A stretch of 64,000 nt of DNA from Enterobacter asburiae. GTDB taxonomy: Bacteria > Pseudomonadota > Gammaproteobacteria > Enterobacterales > Enterobacteriaceae. The notes beneath the pieces were generated by a model. It was not told where the DNA came from. It searched no databases and worked only from the letters and a program-made list of their open reading frames with translations. A program made the translations under genes and the position numbers. The DNA lies in NCBI RefSeq assembly GCF_008080435.1, contig NZ_VRKN01000007.1, positions 124,001 to 188,000 of the forward strand, given 5' to 3'. Shown one piece after another: positions 47,126-56,800 of this stretch (position 1 is its first letter; the number at the start of each line of letters is the position of its first letter).

Positions 47126-50100
47126 TGTTTTCCCGTTTCTTCGTGCGTCGCCCGGTGTTTGCCTGGGTTATCGCCATTCTTATCATGCTTGCCGGGATGC
47201 TGGCGATCCGCACGCTGCCGGTGGCGCAGTACCCGGACGTCGCCCCGCCGTCGATCAAAATCTCCGCCACCTATACCGGTGCCTCCGCGCAGACGCTGGA
47301 AAACAGCGTGACGCAGGTGATCGAGCAGCAGCTCACCGGGCTGGATAACCTGCTCTACTTCACCTCCACCAGCAGCTCGGACGGGTCGGTGAGCATTAAC
47401 GTCACGTTTGAACAGGGAACCGATCCGGACACCGCCCAGGTGCAGGTGCAGAACAAGGTCCAGCAGGCAGAATCGCGCCTGCCGACCGAGGTGCAGCAGT
47501 CCGGCATTACCGTCGAGAAATCGCAGAGTAACTTCCTGCTGATCATGGGCGTGTACGATAAAACCGACACGGCCAGCAGCTCGGATATCGCCGACTGGCT
47601 GGTGAGCAATATGCAGGACCCGCTGGCGCGCGTGGAAGGCGTCGGCAGCCTGCAGGTGTTCGGGGCAGAATACGCCATGCGCATCTGGCTCGACCCGGCG
47701 AAGCTGGCGTCGTACTCGCTGATGCCGTCCGACGTGCAGAGCGCGATTGAAGCGCAGAACGTGCAGGTTTCCGCCGGTAAAATTGGCGCGCTGCCCTCGT
47801 CGAACGCCCAGCAGCTGACCGCGACCGTGCGCGCCCAGTCGCGCCTGCAAACGGTGGATCAGTTTAAAAATATCATCGTGAAGAGCCAGTCCAGCGGTGC
47901 GGTCGTGCGCATCAGCGACGTCGCGCGCGTGGAGATGGGCAGCGAAGATTACACCTCAACCGCAAAACTCAACGGCCACCCGGCAGCGGGTATGGCGGTG
48001 ATGCTTTCACCGGGCGCGAACGCGCTCAACACCGCCACGGCGGTGAAAGATAAAATCGCCGAGTTCAAAAAGTCGATGCCGGAAGGCTACGACGTGGCCT
48101 ACCCGAAAGACAGCACCGAGTTCATCAAGATCTCCGTTGAGGACGTGATTCAGACCCTGTTCGAAGCCATTATCCTCGTGGTGGTGGTGATGTACCTGTT
48201 CCTGCAAAACATCCGCGCGACGCTGATCCCGGCGCTGGCTGTACCTGTCGTTCTGCTGGGCACCTTCGGCGTGCTGGCGCTGTTCGGCTATTCCATTAAC
48301 ACCCTGACGCTGTTTGCGATGGTGCTGGCGATTGGGCTTTTGGTGGATGACGCCATCGTGGTGGTGGAAAACGTCGAGCGTATTATGCGCGACGAAGGGC
48401 TGCCCGCCCGCGAAGCCACCGAAAAATCGATGGGCGAAATCTCCGGCGCGCTGATCGCCATTGCGCTGGTGCTCTCTGCGGTATTCCTGCCGATGGCCTT
48501 CTTCGGCGGCTCCACCGGGGTGATTTACCGTCAGTTCTCGGTCACCATTATCTCGGCGATGCTCCTCTCCGTAGTGGTAGCGTTGACCCTGACGCCCGCG
48601 CTCTGCGGTTCGATTCTGAGCCACACGGCGCCGCACAAAAAGGGCTTCTTCGGCGCATTTAACCGCTTCTACAGCAAAACCGAGCATGGCTATCAGAACA
48701 AGGTGCTGCGCGCCCTGCGTCGTTCCGGCGGCATGCTGGTCATCTATGCCCTGCTCTGCGGCGCGATGGGCTTCGCCATGCTTAAGCTGCCGGGCAGCTT
48801 CCTGCCAACGGAAGACCAGGGCGAAATCATGGTGCAGTACACCCTGCCAGCCGGCGCAACGACGGTACGTACCGCCGAAGTCAGCCGCCAGGTGCGCGAG
48901 TGGTTTCTCACCAAAGAGAAAGCCAACACCAACGTTATTTTCACCATTGAAGGCTTCAGTTTCAGCGGCAGCGGCCAGAACGCCGGGATGGCGTTCGTCT
49001 CCCTGAAAAACTGGTCCGAACGTAAAGGCGATGAGAATACCGCTCAGGCCATTGCCCTGCGCGCCACGCAGGAGCTGAGCACCATCCGTGATGCCACCAT
49101 CTTTGCCATGACACCGCCTGCGGTGGACGGCCTGGGCCAGAGCAACGGCTTTACCTTTGAGCTGATGGCCAGCGGCGGCACCGACCGCGACGCGCTGCTG
49201 AAACTGCGTAACCAGCTGATTGGCGAAGCCAATCAGGACAGTTCTCTGCACGCCGTGCGCGCCAACGATCTGCCGCAGATGCCGCAGCTTCAGGTCGATA
49301 TCGACAACAACAAGGCGGTGTCGCTGGGGCTATCCCTGAGCGACGTCACCGACACCCTCTCCAGCGCCTGGGGCGGGACCTACGTGAACGACTTTATCGA
49401 TCGCGGCCGCGTGAAAAAGGTCTACATCCAGGGCGACAGCGACACCCGCGCCGTACCGTCGGATCTCAACAAATGGTTTGTGCGCGGCAGCGACAGCACC
49501 ATGACCCCGTTCTCCGCCTTCGCCACCACCCGCTGGGAGTATGGCCCGGAAAGCCTGGTGCGCTACAACGGCTCGGCGGCGTATGAGATTCAGGGCGAAA
49601 ACGCCAGCGGCGCCAGCTCAGGCACGGCGATGGGCAAAATGGAGCAGCTGGCAAACAGCCTGCCGTCCGGCAGCACCTGGGCGTGGAGCGGTTTGTCGTT
49701 GCAGGAAAAACTGGCGAGCGGTCAGGCGATGAGCCTTTATGCCCTCTCCATCCTGGTCGTGTTCCTGTGCCTGGCGGCGCTGTATGAGAGCTGGTCGGTG
49801 CCGATTTCGGTCATCCTGGTGATCCCGCTTGGCGTGCTGGGCGCGGCCGTCGCCGCCTCCCTGCGCGGCCTAAACAACGACGTCTATTTCCAGGTGGCGC
49901 TGCTCACCACCATTGGCCTGTCGTCGAAGAACGCCATCCTGATTGTCGAGTTCGCCGAAGCTAAAGTCGCTGAAGGGTACTCCCTGACCCGCGCCGCCCT
50001 GCGAGCCGCCCAGACGCGCCTGCGTCCAATCATCATGACCTCGCTGGCGTTTATCGCAGGCGTCACGCCGCTGGCCGTAGCAACCGGGGCAGGTGCCAAC

Positions 50101-50235
50101 AGCCGCGTGGCGATTGGTACCGGCATTATCGGTGGGACGCTGGCCGCGACGCTGCTGGCGATTTTCTTCGTCCCCTTATTCTTTGTACTGGTGAAACGTC
50201 TGTTCTCCGGTAAGCACGCAAACCGGAGGTCATAA
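47125..50235 (+). CDS. eefB: RND efflux pump EefB (AcrB-like)
   Basis: 1036 residues, HAE1 multidrug pump of the inner membrane. Twelve membrane segments with two large periplasmic loops. The proton-relay pair is intact (Asp408-Asp409 in LAIGLLVDDAIVVVENV) as is the lysine in SSKNAILIVEFAE. The N-terminus MFSRFFVRRPVFAWVIAIL is standard. It overlaps eefA and eefC by single-base or few-base junctions, so the three are one transcript. It exports toxic compounds using the proton gradient. Confidence 0.93.
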   Translation: MFSRFFVRRPVFAWVIAILIMLAGMLAIRTLPVAQYPDVAPPSIKISATYTGASAQTLENSVTQVIEQQLTGLDNLLYFTSTSSSDGSVSINVTFEQGTDPDTAQVQVQNKVQQAESRLPTEVQQSGITVEKSQSNFLLIMGVYDKTDTASSSDIADWLVSNMQDPLARVEGVGSLQVFGAEYAMRIWLDPAKLASYSLMPSDVQSAIEAQNVQVSAGKIGALPSSNAQQLTATVRAQSRLQTVDQFKNIIVKSQSSGAVVRISDVARVEMGSEDYTSTAKLNGHPAAGMAVMLSPGANALNTATAVKDKIAEFKKSMPEGYDVAYPKDSTEFIKISVEDVIQTLFEAIILVVVVMYLFLQNIRATLIPALAVPVVLLGTFGVLALFGYSINTLTLFAMVLAIGLLVDDAIVVVENVERIMRDEGLPAREATEKSMGEISGALIAIALVLSAVFLPMAFFGGSTGVIYRQFSVTIISAMLLSVVVALTLTPALCGSILSHTAPHKKGFFGAFNRFYSKTEHGYQNKVLRALRRSGGMLVIYALLCGAMGFAMLKLPGSFLPTEDQGEIMVQYTLPAGATTVRTAEVSRQVREWFLTKEKANTNVIFTIEGFSFSGSGQNAGMAFVSLKNWSERKGDENTAQAIALRATQELSTIRDATIFAMTPPAVDGLGQSNGFTFELMASGGTDRDALLKLRNQLIGEANQDSSLHAVRANDLPQMPQLQVDIDNNKAVSLGLSLSDVTDTLSSAWGGTYVNDFIDRGRVKKVYIQGDSDTRAVPSDLNKWFVRGSDSTMTPFSAFATTRWEYGPESLVRYNGSAAYEIQGENASGASSGTAMGKMEQLANSLPSGSTWAWSGLSLQEKLASGQAMSLYALSILVVFLCLAALYESWSVPISVILVIPLGVLGAAVAASLRGLNNDVYFQVALLTTIGLSSKNAILIVEFAEAKVAEGYSLTRAALRAAQTRLRPIIMTSLAFIAGVTPLAVATGAGANSRVAIGTGIIGGTLAATLLAIFFVPLFFVLVKRLFSGKHANRRS

Positions 50236-51599
50236 TGTTTCGTGTATCTATTTTAGCGTTAGCCCTGCTGAGCGCAGGCTGCGTGTCGTTAGACCCAACG
50301 TATCAACGCCCGGACGCCCCCGTCCCGGCAACCTTACCCGGCGCGCACGGCGAAGCCACCGCCGTGGTGAGCCAGTGGCAGCAGGTGATGAACGACGCGC
50401 GGCTGAAAAGCGTGGTGACGATGGCGCTTAACAGCAACCGCGACGTGCAAAAAGCGATTGCGGATATCGATGCCGCCCGCGCCCAGTACGGTGAAACGCG
50501 CTCGTCCCTGTTCCCGACGGTGGACGCCGAGCTGAGCCACACCCGCAGCCGCACGCTGGCAAGCGGCGTGACCACCAGCGACGAAGCCAACGGCGCGGTC
50601 TCCAGCTTCGAGCTGGATCTGTTTGGCCGCAACCAGAGCCTCTCCCGTGCCGCGCGTGAAACCTGGCTTGCCAGCGAGTTCACCGCGCAGAACACGCGCC
50701 TGACGATGGTTAGCGAGCTGACCACGGCCTGGGTGACGCTGGCGGCGGATAACAGCAACCTGGCGCTGGCGAAATCCACGATGGAGAGCGCGGCAAACTC
50801 GCTGAAGATAGTGAAGCGCCAGCAGGACGTGGGCGTGGCAGCCGCCACGGACGTCAACGAAGCGATGGCGGTGTATCAGCAGGCGCGCGCCAGCGTGGCG
50901 AGCTACCAGACGCTGGTGATGCAGGACAAAAATGCCCTTAATCTGCTGGCGGGCGATACGGTGCCGGAGAACCTGCTGCCCGGCACGCTGGAAAGCCTGA
51001 GCGATAACGCTATCACGCTGATCCCGGCGGGCGTCAGCTCCAGTGCGCTACTGCGTCGCCCGGACATTCAGGAAGCGGAACATAACCTGCTGAGCGCCAA
51101 CGCCAACATCGGCGCGGCGCGCGCCAACTTCTTCCCGACCATTTCGCTGACCGCCAGCGCGGGCGTCGGTAGCGATTCGCTCTCATCCCTGTTCAGCCAC
51201 GGGATGAAGGTCTGGTCGTTCGCGCCGTCCATCACCCTGCCGCTGTTCAGCGGAGGGAACAACCTGGCGCAGCTGCGCTACGCGGAAGCGGAGAAGAAGG
51301 GACTGATCGCCACCTATGAGAAAGCCATCCAGAGCGCGTTTAAGGACGTGGCCGACGCGCTGGCGCGACGCGAAACCCTGAGCGAGCAGCTCGACGCCCA
51401 GCGCGAATACGTGGCGGCAGAGAAAAAAACGCTGGATGTGGCAACGCGCAGCTACAGGGCGGGCGCGGGGGATTATCTGACGGTACTGACCGCACAGCGG
51501 TCGCTGTGGTCGGCGCAGGAATCGCTGATCGCGCTGCAGCAAACCGACCTGGAAAACCGCATCACGCTGTGGCAGTCGCTGGGCGGGGGGATTCAGTAA
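50235..51599 (+). CDS. eefC: Outer-membrane efflux channel EefC
   Basis: 454 residues, OprM/NodT family. Lipobox SAGC after a short signal. Repeated TolC-type helical elements are seen (ADIDAARAQYGETRSSLFPT; ANIGAARANFFPTISLTASA), with the LLRRPDIQEAEHNLL signature. With EefA and EefB it completes a three-part pump crossing both membranes. E. coli K-12 AcrAB uses a separate tolC, while this operon encodes its own channel. Confidence 0.9.
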   Translation: MFRVSILALALLSAGCVSLDPTYQRPDAPVPATLPGAHGEATAVVSQWQQVMNDARLKSVVTMALNSNRDVQKAIADIDAARAQYGETRSSLFPTVDAELSHTRSRTLASGVTTSDEANGAVSSFELDLFGRNQSLSRAARETWLASEFTAQNTRLTMVSELTTAWVTLAADNSNLALAKSTMESAANSLKIVKRQQDVGVAAATDVNEAMAVYQQARASVASYQTLVMQDKNALNLLAGDTVPENLLPGTLESLSDNAITLIPAGVSSSALLRRPDIQEAEHNLLSANANIGAARANFFPTISLTASAGVGSDSLSSLFSHGMKVWSFAPSITLPLFSGGNNLAQLRYAEAEKKGLIATYEKAIQSAFKDVADALARRETLSEQLDAQREYVAAEKKTLDVATRSYRAGAGDYLTVLTAQRSLWSAQESLIALQQTDLENRITLWQSLGGGIQ

Positions 51600-51720
51600 T
51601 CCCTCAGGTGCGCGGTTCTCATCTGCCGAAAAGAGAATTTCATACTTTCGACTGGCGTCGCTACACTGAATGTAACGATATATTTCATGGGAAGCATGTG
51701 ACTTCTAAAGGGGGTTGTTG

Positions 51721-52017
51721 ATGAAAGCTGCGCACCTGGTCTGCCTGCTGGTTTGTCTGCTCTTCGCCGCGTTTGTCCATGCTCAGGAAAAGGAGGATCC
51801 GGCGAAAGAGGCGCAAATAAAGCAGCAGGTCCTTAAAGATATTAAGAAAACCTGTACGCCACAGAAAAAGCAGAGCGATAAGGCCTGGCAGGCGATGATT
51901 TTGTCGTCCGAGGCCAATCAGCTGCTGATCAAAAATGCCATTACCGCCGTGAAGCGCGACAACCTGGACGCCTACTGGGCGGCGGTTGGTCAGGTGGATT
52001 GTATGGAAGATTATTGA
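51721..52017 (+). CDS. yicS: Small exported protein YicS
   Basis: 98 residues with a signal peptide ending FVHAQ. The body, LKDIKKTCTPQKKQSDKAW, SSEANQLLIKNAI and YWAAVGQVDCMEDY, matches E. coli YicS in length and in its paired cysteines. Function unknown. The ATG at 51721 follows a G-rich site (AAAGGGGG). In E. coli it neighbours nlpA; here the efflux operon separates them. Confidence 0.85.
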   Translation: MKAAHLVCLLVCLLFAAFVHAQEKEDPAKEAQIKQQVLKDIKKTCTPQKKQSDKAWQAMILSSEANQLLIKNAITAVKRDNLDAYWAAVGQVDCMEDY

Positions 52018-52025
52018 AGCTTCTC

Positions 52026-52056
52026 GCCGGGTGGCGGCTGCGCCTTACCCGGCCTG
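52026..52056. repeat. REP-like palindrome between yicS and the LacI-type gene
   Basis: GCCGGGTGGCGGCTGCGCC then TTACCCGGCCTG, between two convergent stops. Same family as the other GC-rich palindromes in the window; it may act as a terminator. Confidence 0.8.
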
Positions 52057-52066
52057 GAAAACATTT

Positions 52067-53017
52067 TTAGCGCTTACGCATATCCGGAATAATTAAATCC
52101 CCACGCAGAACATAGGACCCGAGCATCTGCGTTTTCTCCGTCAGCCAACCCACAATGCGCGCCGCCATCGCGTCCATGGAATATTCAATCGCCGGGATCA
52201 CCGGAATACCCGGCAGGTGCAGCGATCCGGCAAGGCTGAAGACCATAATGTCGTCCGGCACGGATTTATTGAACGCCTGCAGCTGCGGGATCACCCGCTG
52301 GGCTTCCTGCTCGTCCGCCACCAGCAGCGCGTTGAAATTCAGGGTGCTGGCATTGTTAAGCAGCTCCTGCAGCGCAACGGACGAGGAGGTCGCGTCCATA
52401 AAAACGAGGTTGCGATTAAAGGGCAGGAAATTTTTCTCCAGCGCGTGTTTGTACCCGAGCAGCACCTGGTCGGCAAAACCGCTGCCGTGCGGGTGGATCA
52501 GCGCAATCTGGCGGCGCCCCTGGCTGGTGAGGTAGTTACAGGCGGTTTCGGCGGCAAAGGCGTGATCGAACTGAATGCTGTTGGAATTATCAGACTCCAT
52601 GCAGTCCACCAGAATGACGTTTTCCATATCCACATCCAACGGGAAACGGGCGCCAATCACCAGGATATCATCACAGAGCCCGCAGGAGAGTTCTTCGAGC
52701 GCGTTCATCACTTCCGCTTTGCTGTGCGCGAAGCGCAACAGCAGGTGTTTTTGATGCTGGCTGAGCTGTTTCTCCAGCGCGTACAGATAACCGGTGGTCT
52801 GGTTAATGTTTTCCTGCGCGCAAATGACCCCGATACATCCTGTCGACTGGCTCAGCAGCGACTGGGCAATCACATTAGGGCGGTAGTTAAGTTCATCCAC
52901 GGCCTTCAGAACGGCCTGACGGCTGGCTTCCTTTACGCCACGCGACCCACTCAACACTCGCGATACCGTGGCTTTAGACACCCCGGCAAGACGTGATACA
53001 TCATTGATTGTCGACAT
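52067..53017 (-). CDS. LacI-family repressor of the beta-glucoside operon
   Basis: 316 residues. N-terminal LacI helix-turn-helix and hinge (STINDVSRLAGVSKATVSRV; LNYRPNVIAQSLLSQST) followed by a sugar-binding periplasmic-protein-like domain. It resembles AscG/CelR-type regulators of beta-glucosides. It is divergent from the PTS operon, and two LacI-type palindromes lie in the 290-bp gap, so it most likely represses that operon and perhaps itself. The inducer is presumably an imported phospho-beta-glucoside or a derivative; this is inference. Confidence 0.88.
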   Translation of the reverse strand: MSTINDVSRLAGVSKATVSRVLSGSRGVKEASRQAVLKAVDELNYRPNVIAQSLLSQSTGCIGVICAQENINQTTGYLYALEKQLSQHQKHLLLRFAHSKAEVMNALEELSCGLCDDILVIGARFPLDVDMENVILVDCMESDNSNSIQFDHAFAAETACNYLTSQGRRQIALIHPHGSGFADQVLLGYKHALEKNFLPFNRNLVFMDATSSSVALQELLNNASTLNFNALLVADEQEAQRVIPQLQAFNKSVPDDIMVFSLAGSLHLPGIPVIPAIEYSMDAMAARIVGWLTEKTQMLGSYVLRGDLIIPDMRKR

Positions 53018-53115
53018 CTCTTTCCCCTGACAGGCTTACCTCGCGCCTGCAAATTCCATGACCGCTTCGGCTCACATTATAGCCAGAACGAAGTATATCC
53101 GTTTCCGTTTTTCAT

Positions 53116-53130
53116 GGAAACCGATTTTCC
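53116..53130. promoter_or_regulatory. LacI-type operator, distal copy
   Basis: GGAAACCGATTTTCC, an imperfect palindrome close to the operator at 53242-53255 and about 100 bp upstream of the LacI-type start. The distance between the two copies (about 126 bp, roughly twelve helix turns) would allow DNA looping. Confidence 0.65.
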
Positions 53131-53207
53131 GTTTCCACTCAAAATGATGTCAAAACAGCCAAATTATGTGATGCACATCCGGTTAATTAGCCTCATAAGC
53201 AAGGGAT

Positions 53208-53262
53208 CTTGATGGGTATCACACTTCTGTCTTTTATGAATGGAAACCGGTTTCCGTATAAT
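53208..53262 (+). promoter_or_regulatory. Promoter and main operator of the beta-glucoside operon
   Basis: TATAAT at 53257-53262 is preceded directly by a perfect 14-bp palindrome GGAAACCGGTTTCC (53242-53255), which fills the spacer and would block RNA polymerase when bound by the LacI-type protein. A half-good CRP site (CTTGA, six bases, TCACA) is at 53208-53223. No strong -35 hexamer is seen, fitting an activator-dependent, sugar-induced promoter. Confidence 0.75.
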
Positions 53263-53310
53263 GTCCAATCATCCTCGCAATAACTTTTTACATTTAGAGG
53301 AGGGTTGTCG

Positions 53311-53625
53311 ATGTTCAAGATTATGCTGTGCTGCTCTGCCGGGATGTCCACCAGCCTGCTGGTCAGCAAAATGGTCGATGTCGCCAAAGAACGTGGTTTG
53401 CCGGTGAAGATTGATGCGTACGGTGTTTCCGAATTTGATACGCAGTTTCCGCAATATCAGGTGGTCCTTCTCGGACCGCAAGTGAAATACATGTTACAGA
53501 CACTCTCAGACAAGGCGGCTACAAAAGGCATTCCGGTGCAGCCCATCGACATGATGGACTACGGCATGCAACGTGGCGATAAAGTACTGGACTATGCTCT
53601 GTCGCTCATCGAAGCGGCACACTAA
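53311..53625 (+). CDS. PTS lactose/cellobiose-type IIB component
   Basis: 104 residues, ChbB-like. The phosphorylation site is Cys8 in CCSAGMSTSLLVSKM, followed by VVLLGPQVKYM. It passes phosphate from IIA to the incoming sugar at IIC. ATG at 53311 has GGAGGG upstream; an in-frame TTG at 53305 is less likely. First gene of the operon IIB-IIC-GH1-IIA-porin. Confidence 0.92.
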   Translation: MFKIMLCCSAGMSTSLLVSKMVDVAKERGLPVKIDAYGVSEFDTQFPQYQVVLLGPQVKYMLQTLSDKAATKGIPVQPIDMMDYGMQRGDKVLDYALSLIEAAH

Positions 53626-53636
53626 AAGGTGTTCAC

Positions 53637-54962
53637 ATGAGTTCGTTATATCAATCCATGGTCGCGGTGATTGAGCAGTCAATTACCCCGCTGGCCGCAA
53701 AGCTAGGTCAGCAAAAGTATGTGATTGCCATCCGCGACGGCTTTACCGCCGCGCTGCCGTTTATGATCATCGGCTCGTTTATGCTGGTGTTCATCTTCCC
53801 GCCGTTCTCGGCGGATACCACCAACAGCTTCGCCCGCGGCTGGCTGGATTTCTCCCAGACCTACCGCGAGCAGCTGATGCTGCCGTTTAACCTCAGCATG
53901 GGCGTCATGACCTTCTTCATTTCGGTGGGGATTGGGGCGAGCCTGGGGCGTCAGTTTAACCTCGACCCGGTGATGTCCGGCCTGCTGGCCTTTATGGCCT
54001 TCCTGCTGGTCGCCGCACCCTATGCCGACGGCAAAATCTCGACCCAGTATCTCTCCGGCCAGGGCATCTTCACCGCGCTTATCACCGCTATCTACTCCAC
54101 CCGCGTGTATGCATGGCTGAAGGAAAACAAAGTCACCATTCGCCTGCCGAAGGAAGTCCCCACCGGCGTGGCGCGTTCGTTTGAAATTCTGATCCCGGTA
54201 ATGGTCGTGATCGGTACCCTGCACCCGCTGAACCTGTTTATTGAAGCGCAAACCGGGATGATTATCCCGCAGGCGATCATGCACCTGCTGGAGCCGCTGG
54301 TGTCAGCGTCTGACTCCCTGCCCGCGATTCTGCTCTCCGTGCTGCTGTGCCAGATCTTCTGGTTCGCCGGTATTCACGGCTCGCTGATTGTCACCGGCAT
54401 CATGAACCCGTTCTGGATGGCGAACCTCTCCGCAAACCAGGCGGCGCTGGCGGCTGGCGCGGCGCTGCCGCACGTTTACCTGCAGGGCTTCTGGGATCAC
54501 TACCTGCTGATTGGCGGCGTAGGCTCGACTCTGCCACTGGCATTCCTGCTGCTGCGCAGCCGCGTTACCCACCTGCGTACCATCGGCAAAATGGGCGTGG
54601 TGCCAAGCTTCTTTAACATCAACGAACCGATTCTGTTCGGTGCGCCGATCATCATGAACCCGATGCTGTTTATCCCGTTCGTGTTTGTTCCGCTGGTCAA
54701 CGCCTGCCTGGCGTACGGCGCAACCAAACTCGGCTGGCTGGCACAAGTTGTATCGTTGACCCCGTGGACCACCCCTGCGCCGATTGGCGCTTCTTGGGCG
54801 GCGAACTGGGCGCTGAGCCCGGTGGTGATGTGCCTGGTCTGCATGGTGATGTCCGCGCTGATGTACCTGCCGTTCCTGCGTGCCTATGAGCGTACGCTCA
54901 TCAAAAACGAAGAGCAGAAAGCCCAGGCAACCGTCGGCGCCGCCGAAACCGCCAGCAATTAA
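53637..54962 (+). CDS. PTS lactose/cellobiose-type IIC permease
   Basis: 441 residues with about ten hydrophobic segments, CelB/ChbC family. Motifs: IRDGFTAALPFMIIGSFML near the N-terminus and VPSFFNINEPILFGAPIIMNP, the conserved sugar-binding signature. It transports and phosphorylates a beta-glucoside such as cellobiose, arbutin or salicin; the exact sugar cannot be read from sequence. It is 11 bp after IIB. Confidence 0.93.
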   Translation: MSSLYQSMVAVIEQSITPLAAKLGQQKYVIAIRDGFTAALPFMIIGSFMLVFIFPPFSADTTNSFARGWLDFSQTYREQLMLPFNLSMGVMTFFISVGIGASLGRQFNLDPVMSGLLAFMAFLLVAAPYADGKISTQYLSGQGIFTALITAIYSTRVYAWLKENKVTIRLPKEVPTGVARSFEILIPVMVVIGTLHPLNLFIEAQTGMIIPQAIMHLLEPLVSASDSLPAILLSVLLCQIFWFAGIHGSLIVTGIMNPFWMANLSANQAALAAGAALPHVYLQGFWDHYLLIGGVGSTLPLAFLLLRSRVTHLRTIGKMGVVPSFFNINEPILFGAPIIMNPMLFIPFVFVPLVNACLAYGATKLGWLAQVVSLTPWTTPAPIGASWAANWALSPVVMCLVCMVMSALMYLPFLRAYERTLIKNEEQKAQATVGAAETASN

Positions 54963-54979
54963 GTCAAAGAGGAAGAGTC

Positions 54980-56356
54980 ATGAAATACGCATTTCCCGAT
55001 AACTTCTGGTGGGGCAGCGCAAGCTCCGCTCTCCAGACGGAAGGGGCAAGAGAGGGGGAAACCACGTGGGATTACTGGTTTGCCCGCGAGCCGAACCGTT
55101 TTCACAACGGCGTGGGGCCGCAGCAGACCTCCACGTTCTATCAGCACTGGAAAACGGATATTCAGCTGTTAAAGCAGCTGAATCACAACAGCTTTCGCAC
55201 CTCAATTAGCTGGGCGCGCCTGATCCCCGACGGTATCGGTGAAGTGAACCCGGACGCGGTCAATTTTTATAATCAGGTCATTGATGAGCTGAATGAACAG
55301 GGCATCACGCCGTTTATCACCCTGTTCCATTTCGACATGCCGATGGCGATGCAGGAGATTGGCGGCTGGGAAAATCGTGACGTGGTGGACGCTTACGCCC
55401 GCTATGCGCAGATTTGCTTCGAGCTGTTCGGCGACCGCGTGCTGCACTGGTTCACCTTCAACGAGCCGATCGTGCCGGTGGAAGGCGGCTATCTGTACGA
55501 TTTCCACTATCCGAACGTGGTGGATTTTCGTCGGGCAGCCACCGTGGCGTATCACACCGTGCTGGCCCATGCGAAGGCGGTGCAGGCCTACCGCGCCGGG
55601 CATTACGCGGGGGAGATTGGCATCGTGCTGAACCTGACCCCGTCATACCCGCGTTCGCAGAATCCGGCAGACGTGAAGGCGGCGCACATCGCAGACCTGA
55701 TGTTTAACCGCAGCTTCCTTGACCCGGTCCTGCGCGGTGAATACCCGGCAGACCTGGTGGCGCTGCTGAAATCCTACGATCAATTACCCGCCTGTAAACC
55801 GGAAGACGGTTTCCTGATTGCGGAAGGAAAAATCGACCTGCTCGGCGTGAACTACTATCAGCCGCGTCGCGTGAAGTGTCGCGACAGCGCGGTGAACCCG
55901 CAGGCACCGTTTATGCCGGAGTGGTTCTTTGATAACTACGAGATGCCAGGCCGCAAGATGAACCCGTACCGCGGCTGGGAAATCTACGAGCCAGGTATTT
56001 ACGATATCCTGGTCAACCTGCGCGACAATTACGGCAACCCTCGCTGCTTTATTTCTGAAAACGGCATGGGTGTCGAAAATGAACAGCGCTTTATTGAAAA
56101 TGGCCAGATTAACGATCAATACCGCATCGAGTTTATTTCTGAGCATTTAGCGTGGCTGCATAAGGGTATTAGCGAAGGGTGCAACTGTCTTGGCTACCAT
56201 ATGTGGACGTTTATTGATAACTGGTCGTGGTGTAATGCCTATAAAAATCGCTACGGATTTATCCAGCTCGATTTAAAGACGCAGCAGCGCACCATTAAGA
56301 AAAGCGGAGAGTGGTTTTCCGCCACCGCATTAAATAATAGCTTTGATAAAGAGTAA
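54980..56356 (+). CDS. 6-phospho-beta-glucosidase (GH1)
   Basis: 458 residues, glycoside hydrolase family 1. Acid/base Glu162 in FTFNEP and nucleophile Glu360 in FISENGMG are intact; the N-terminal signature FPDNFWWGSASSALQTEG is standard. It splits the phosphorylated glucoside from the PTS into glucose 6-phosphate and the aglycone or second sugar in the cytoplasm. AGAGGAAGAG precedes the ATG. Its stop overlaps the IIA start by one base. Confidence 0.94.
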   Translation: MKYAFPDNFWWGSASSALQTEGAREGETTWDYWFAREPNRFHNGVGPQQTSTFYQHWKTDIQLLKQLNHNSFRTSISWARLIPDGIGEVNPDAVNFYNQVIDELNEQGITPFITLFHFDMPMAMQEIGGWENRDVVDAYARYAQICFELFGDRVLHWFTFNEPIVPVEGGYLYDFHYPNVVDFRRAATVAYHTVLAHAKAVQAYRAGHYAGEIGIVLNLTPSYPRSQNPADVKAAHIADLMFNRSFLDPVLRGEYPADLVALLKSYDQLPACKPEDGFLIAEGKIDLLGVNYYQPRRVKCRDSAVNPQAPFMPEWFFDNYEMPGRKMNPYRGWEIYEPGIYDILVNLRDNYGNPRCFISENGMGVENEQRFIENGQINDQYRIEFISEHLAWLHKGISEGCNCLGYHMWTFIDNWSWCNAYKNRYGFIQLDLKTQQRTIKKSGEWFSATALNNSFDKE

Positions 56357-56664
56357 TGATGATGATCGCATTAGAAGAAGCCGTAATGGAAATTATCGTC
56401 AATGCCGGACAGTCCCGCAGCCTGTGCTTTGAAGCGCTGCACGCGGCGCGTCAGGGCAACATTGACGAGGCCAAAAGCCTGCTGCGCGAAGCCGACGGCT
56501 ACGCACGCCAGGCGCACAAGATGCAAACCAAACTGATCGAGCAGGATGCGGGTGAAGCCCGCCAGCCGATGACATTAATTATGGTACACGCGCAGGATCA
56601 CTTAATGAATTCCTTATTAGCGCGTGAATTATCGGAAGAAATTATTCATTTATACCAGAGATAA
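56356..56664 (+). CDS. PTS lactose/cellobiose-type IIA component
   Basis: 102 residues, ChbA/LacF family, all helical. The phosphorylated histidine lies in MVHAQDHLMNSLLARELSEE, the family signature. It receives phosphate from HPr and hands it to IIB. Three successive ATG codons open the frame at 56356, so the exact start is uncertain by two residues. It is coupled to the GH1 gene by a TAATG overlap. Confidence 0.92.
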   Translation: MMMIALEEAVMEIIVNAGQSRSLCFEALHAARQGNIDEAKSLLREADGYARQAHKMQTKLIEQDAGEARQPMTLIMVHAQDHLMNSLLARELSEEIIHLYQR

Positions 56665-56800
56665 TCCATGGCGAAATAATTATTGTAATACCTCTGCACC
56701 CTAAATAGAGATCCACTTGTTCTGATGATAGCGACATACTCTGTCAGATCGGAGCGGGATGGTTATTGTCTGAATAAAATTAAACTATATTGAGATAACC

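Noticed and set aside
48007..49251. 414-residue open frame opposite eefB
   Set aside because: Shadow of a conserved RND pump gene, with H/Q/R-rich composition.
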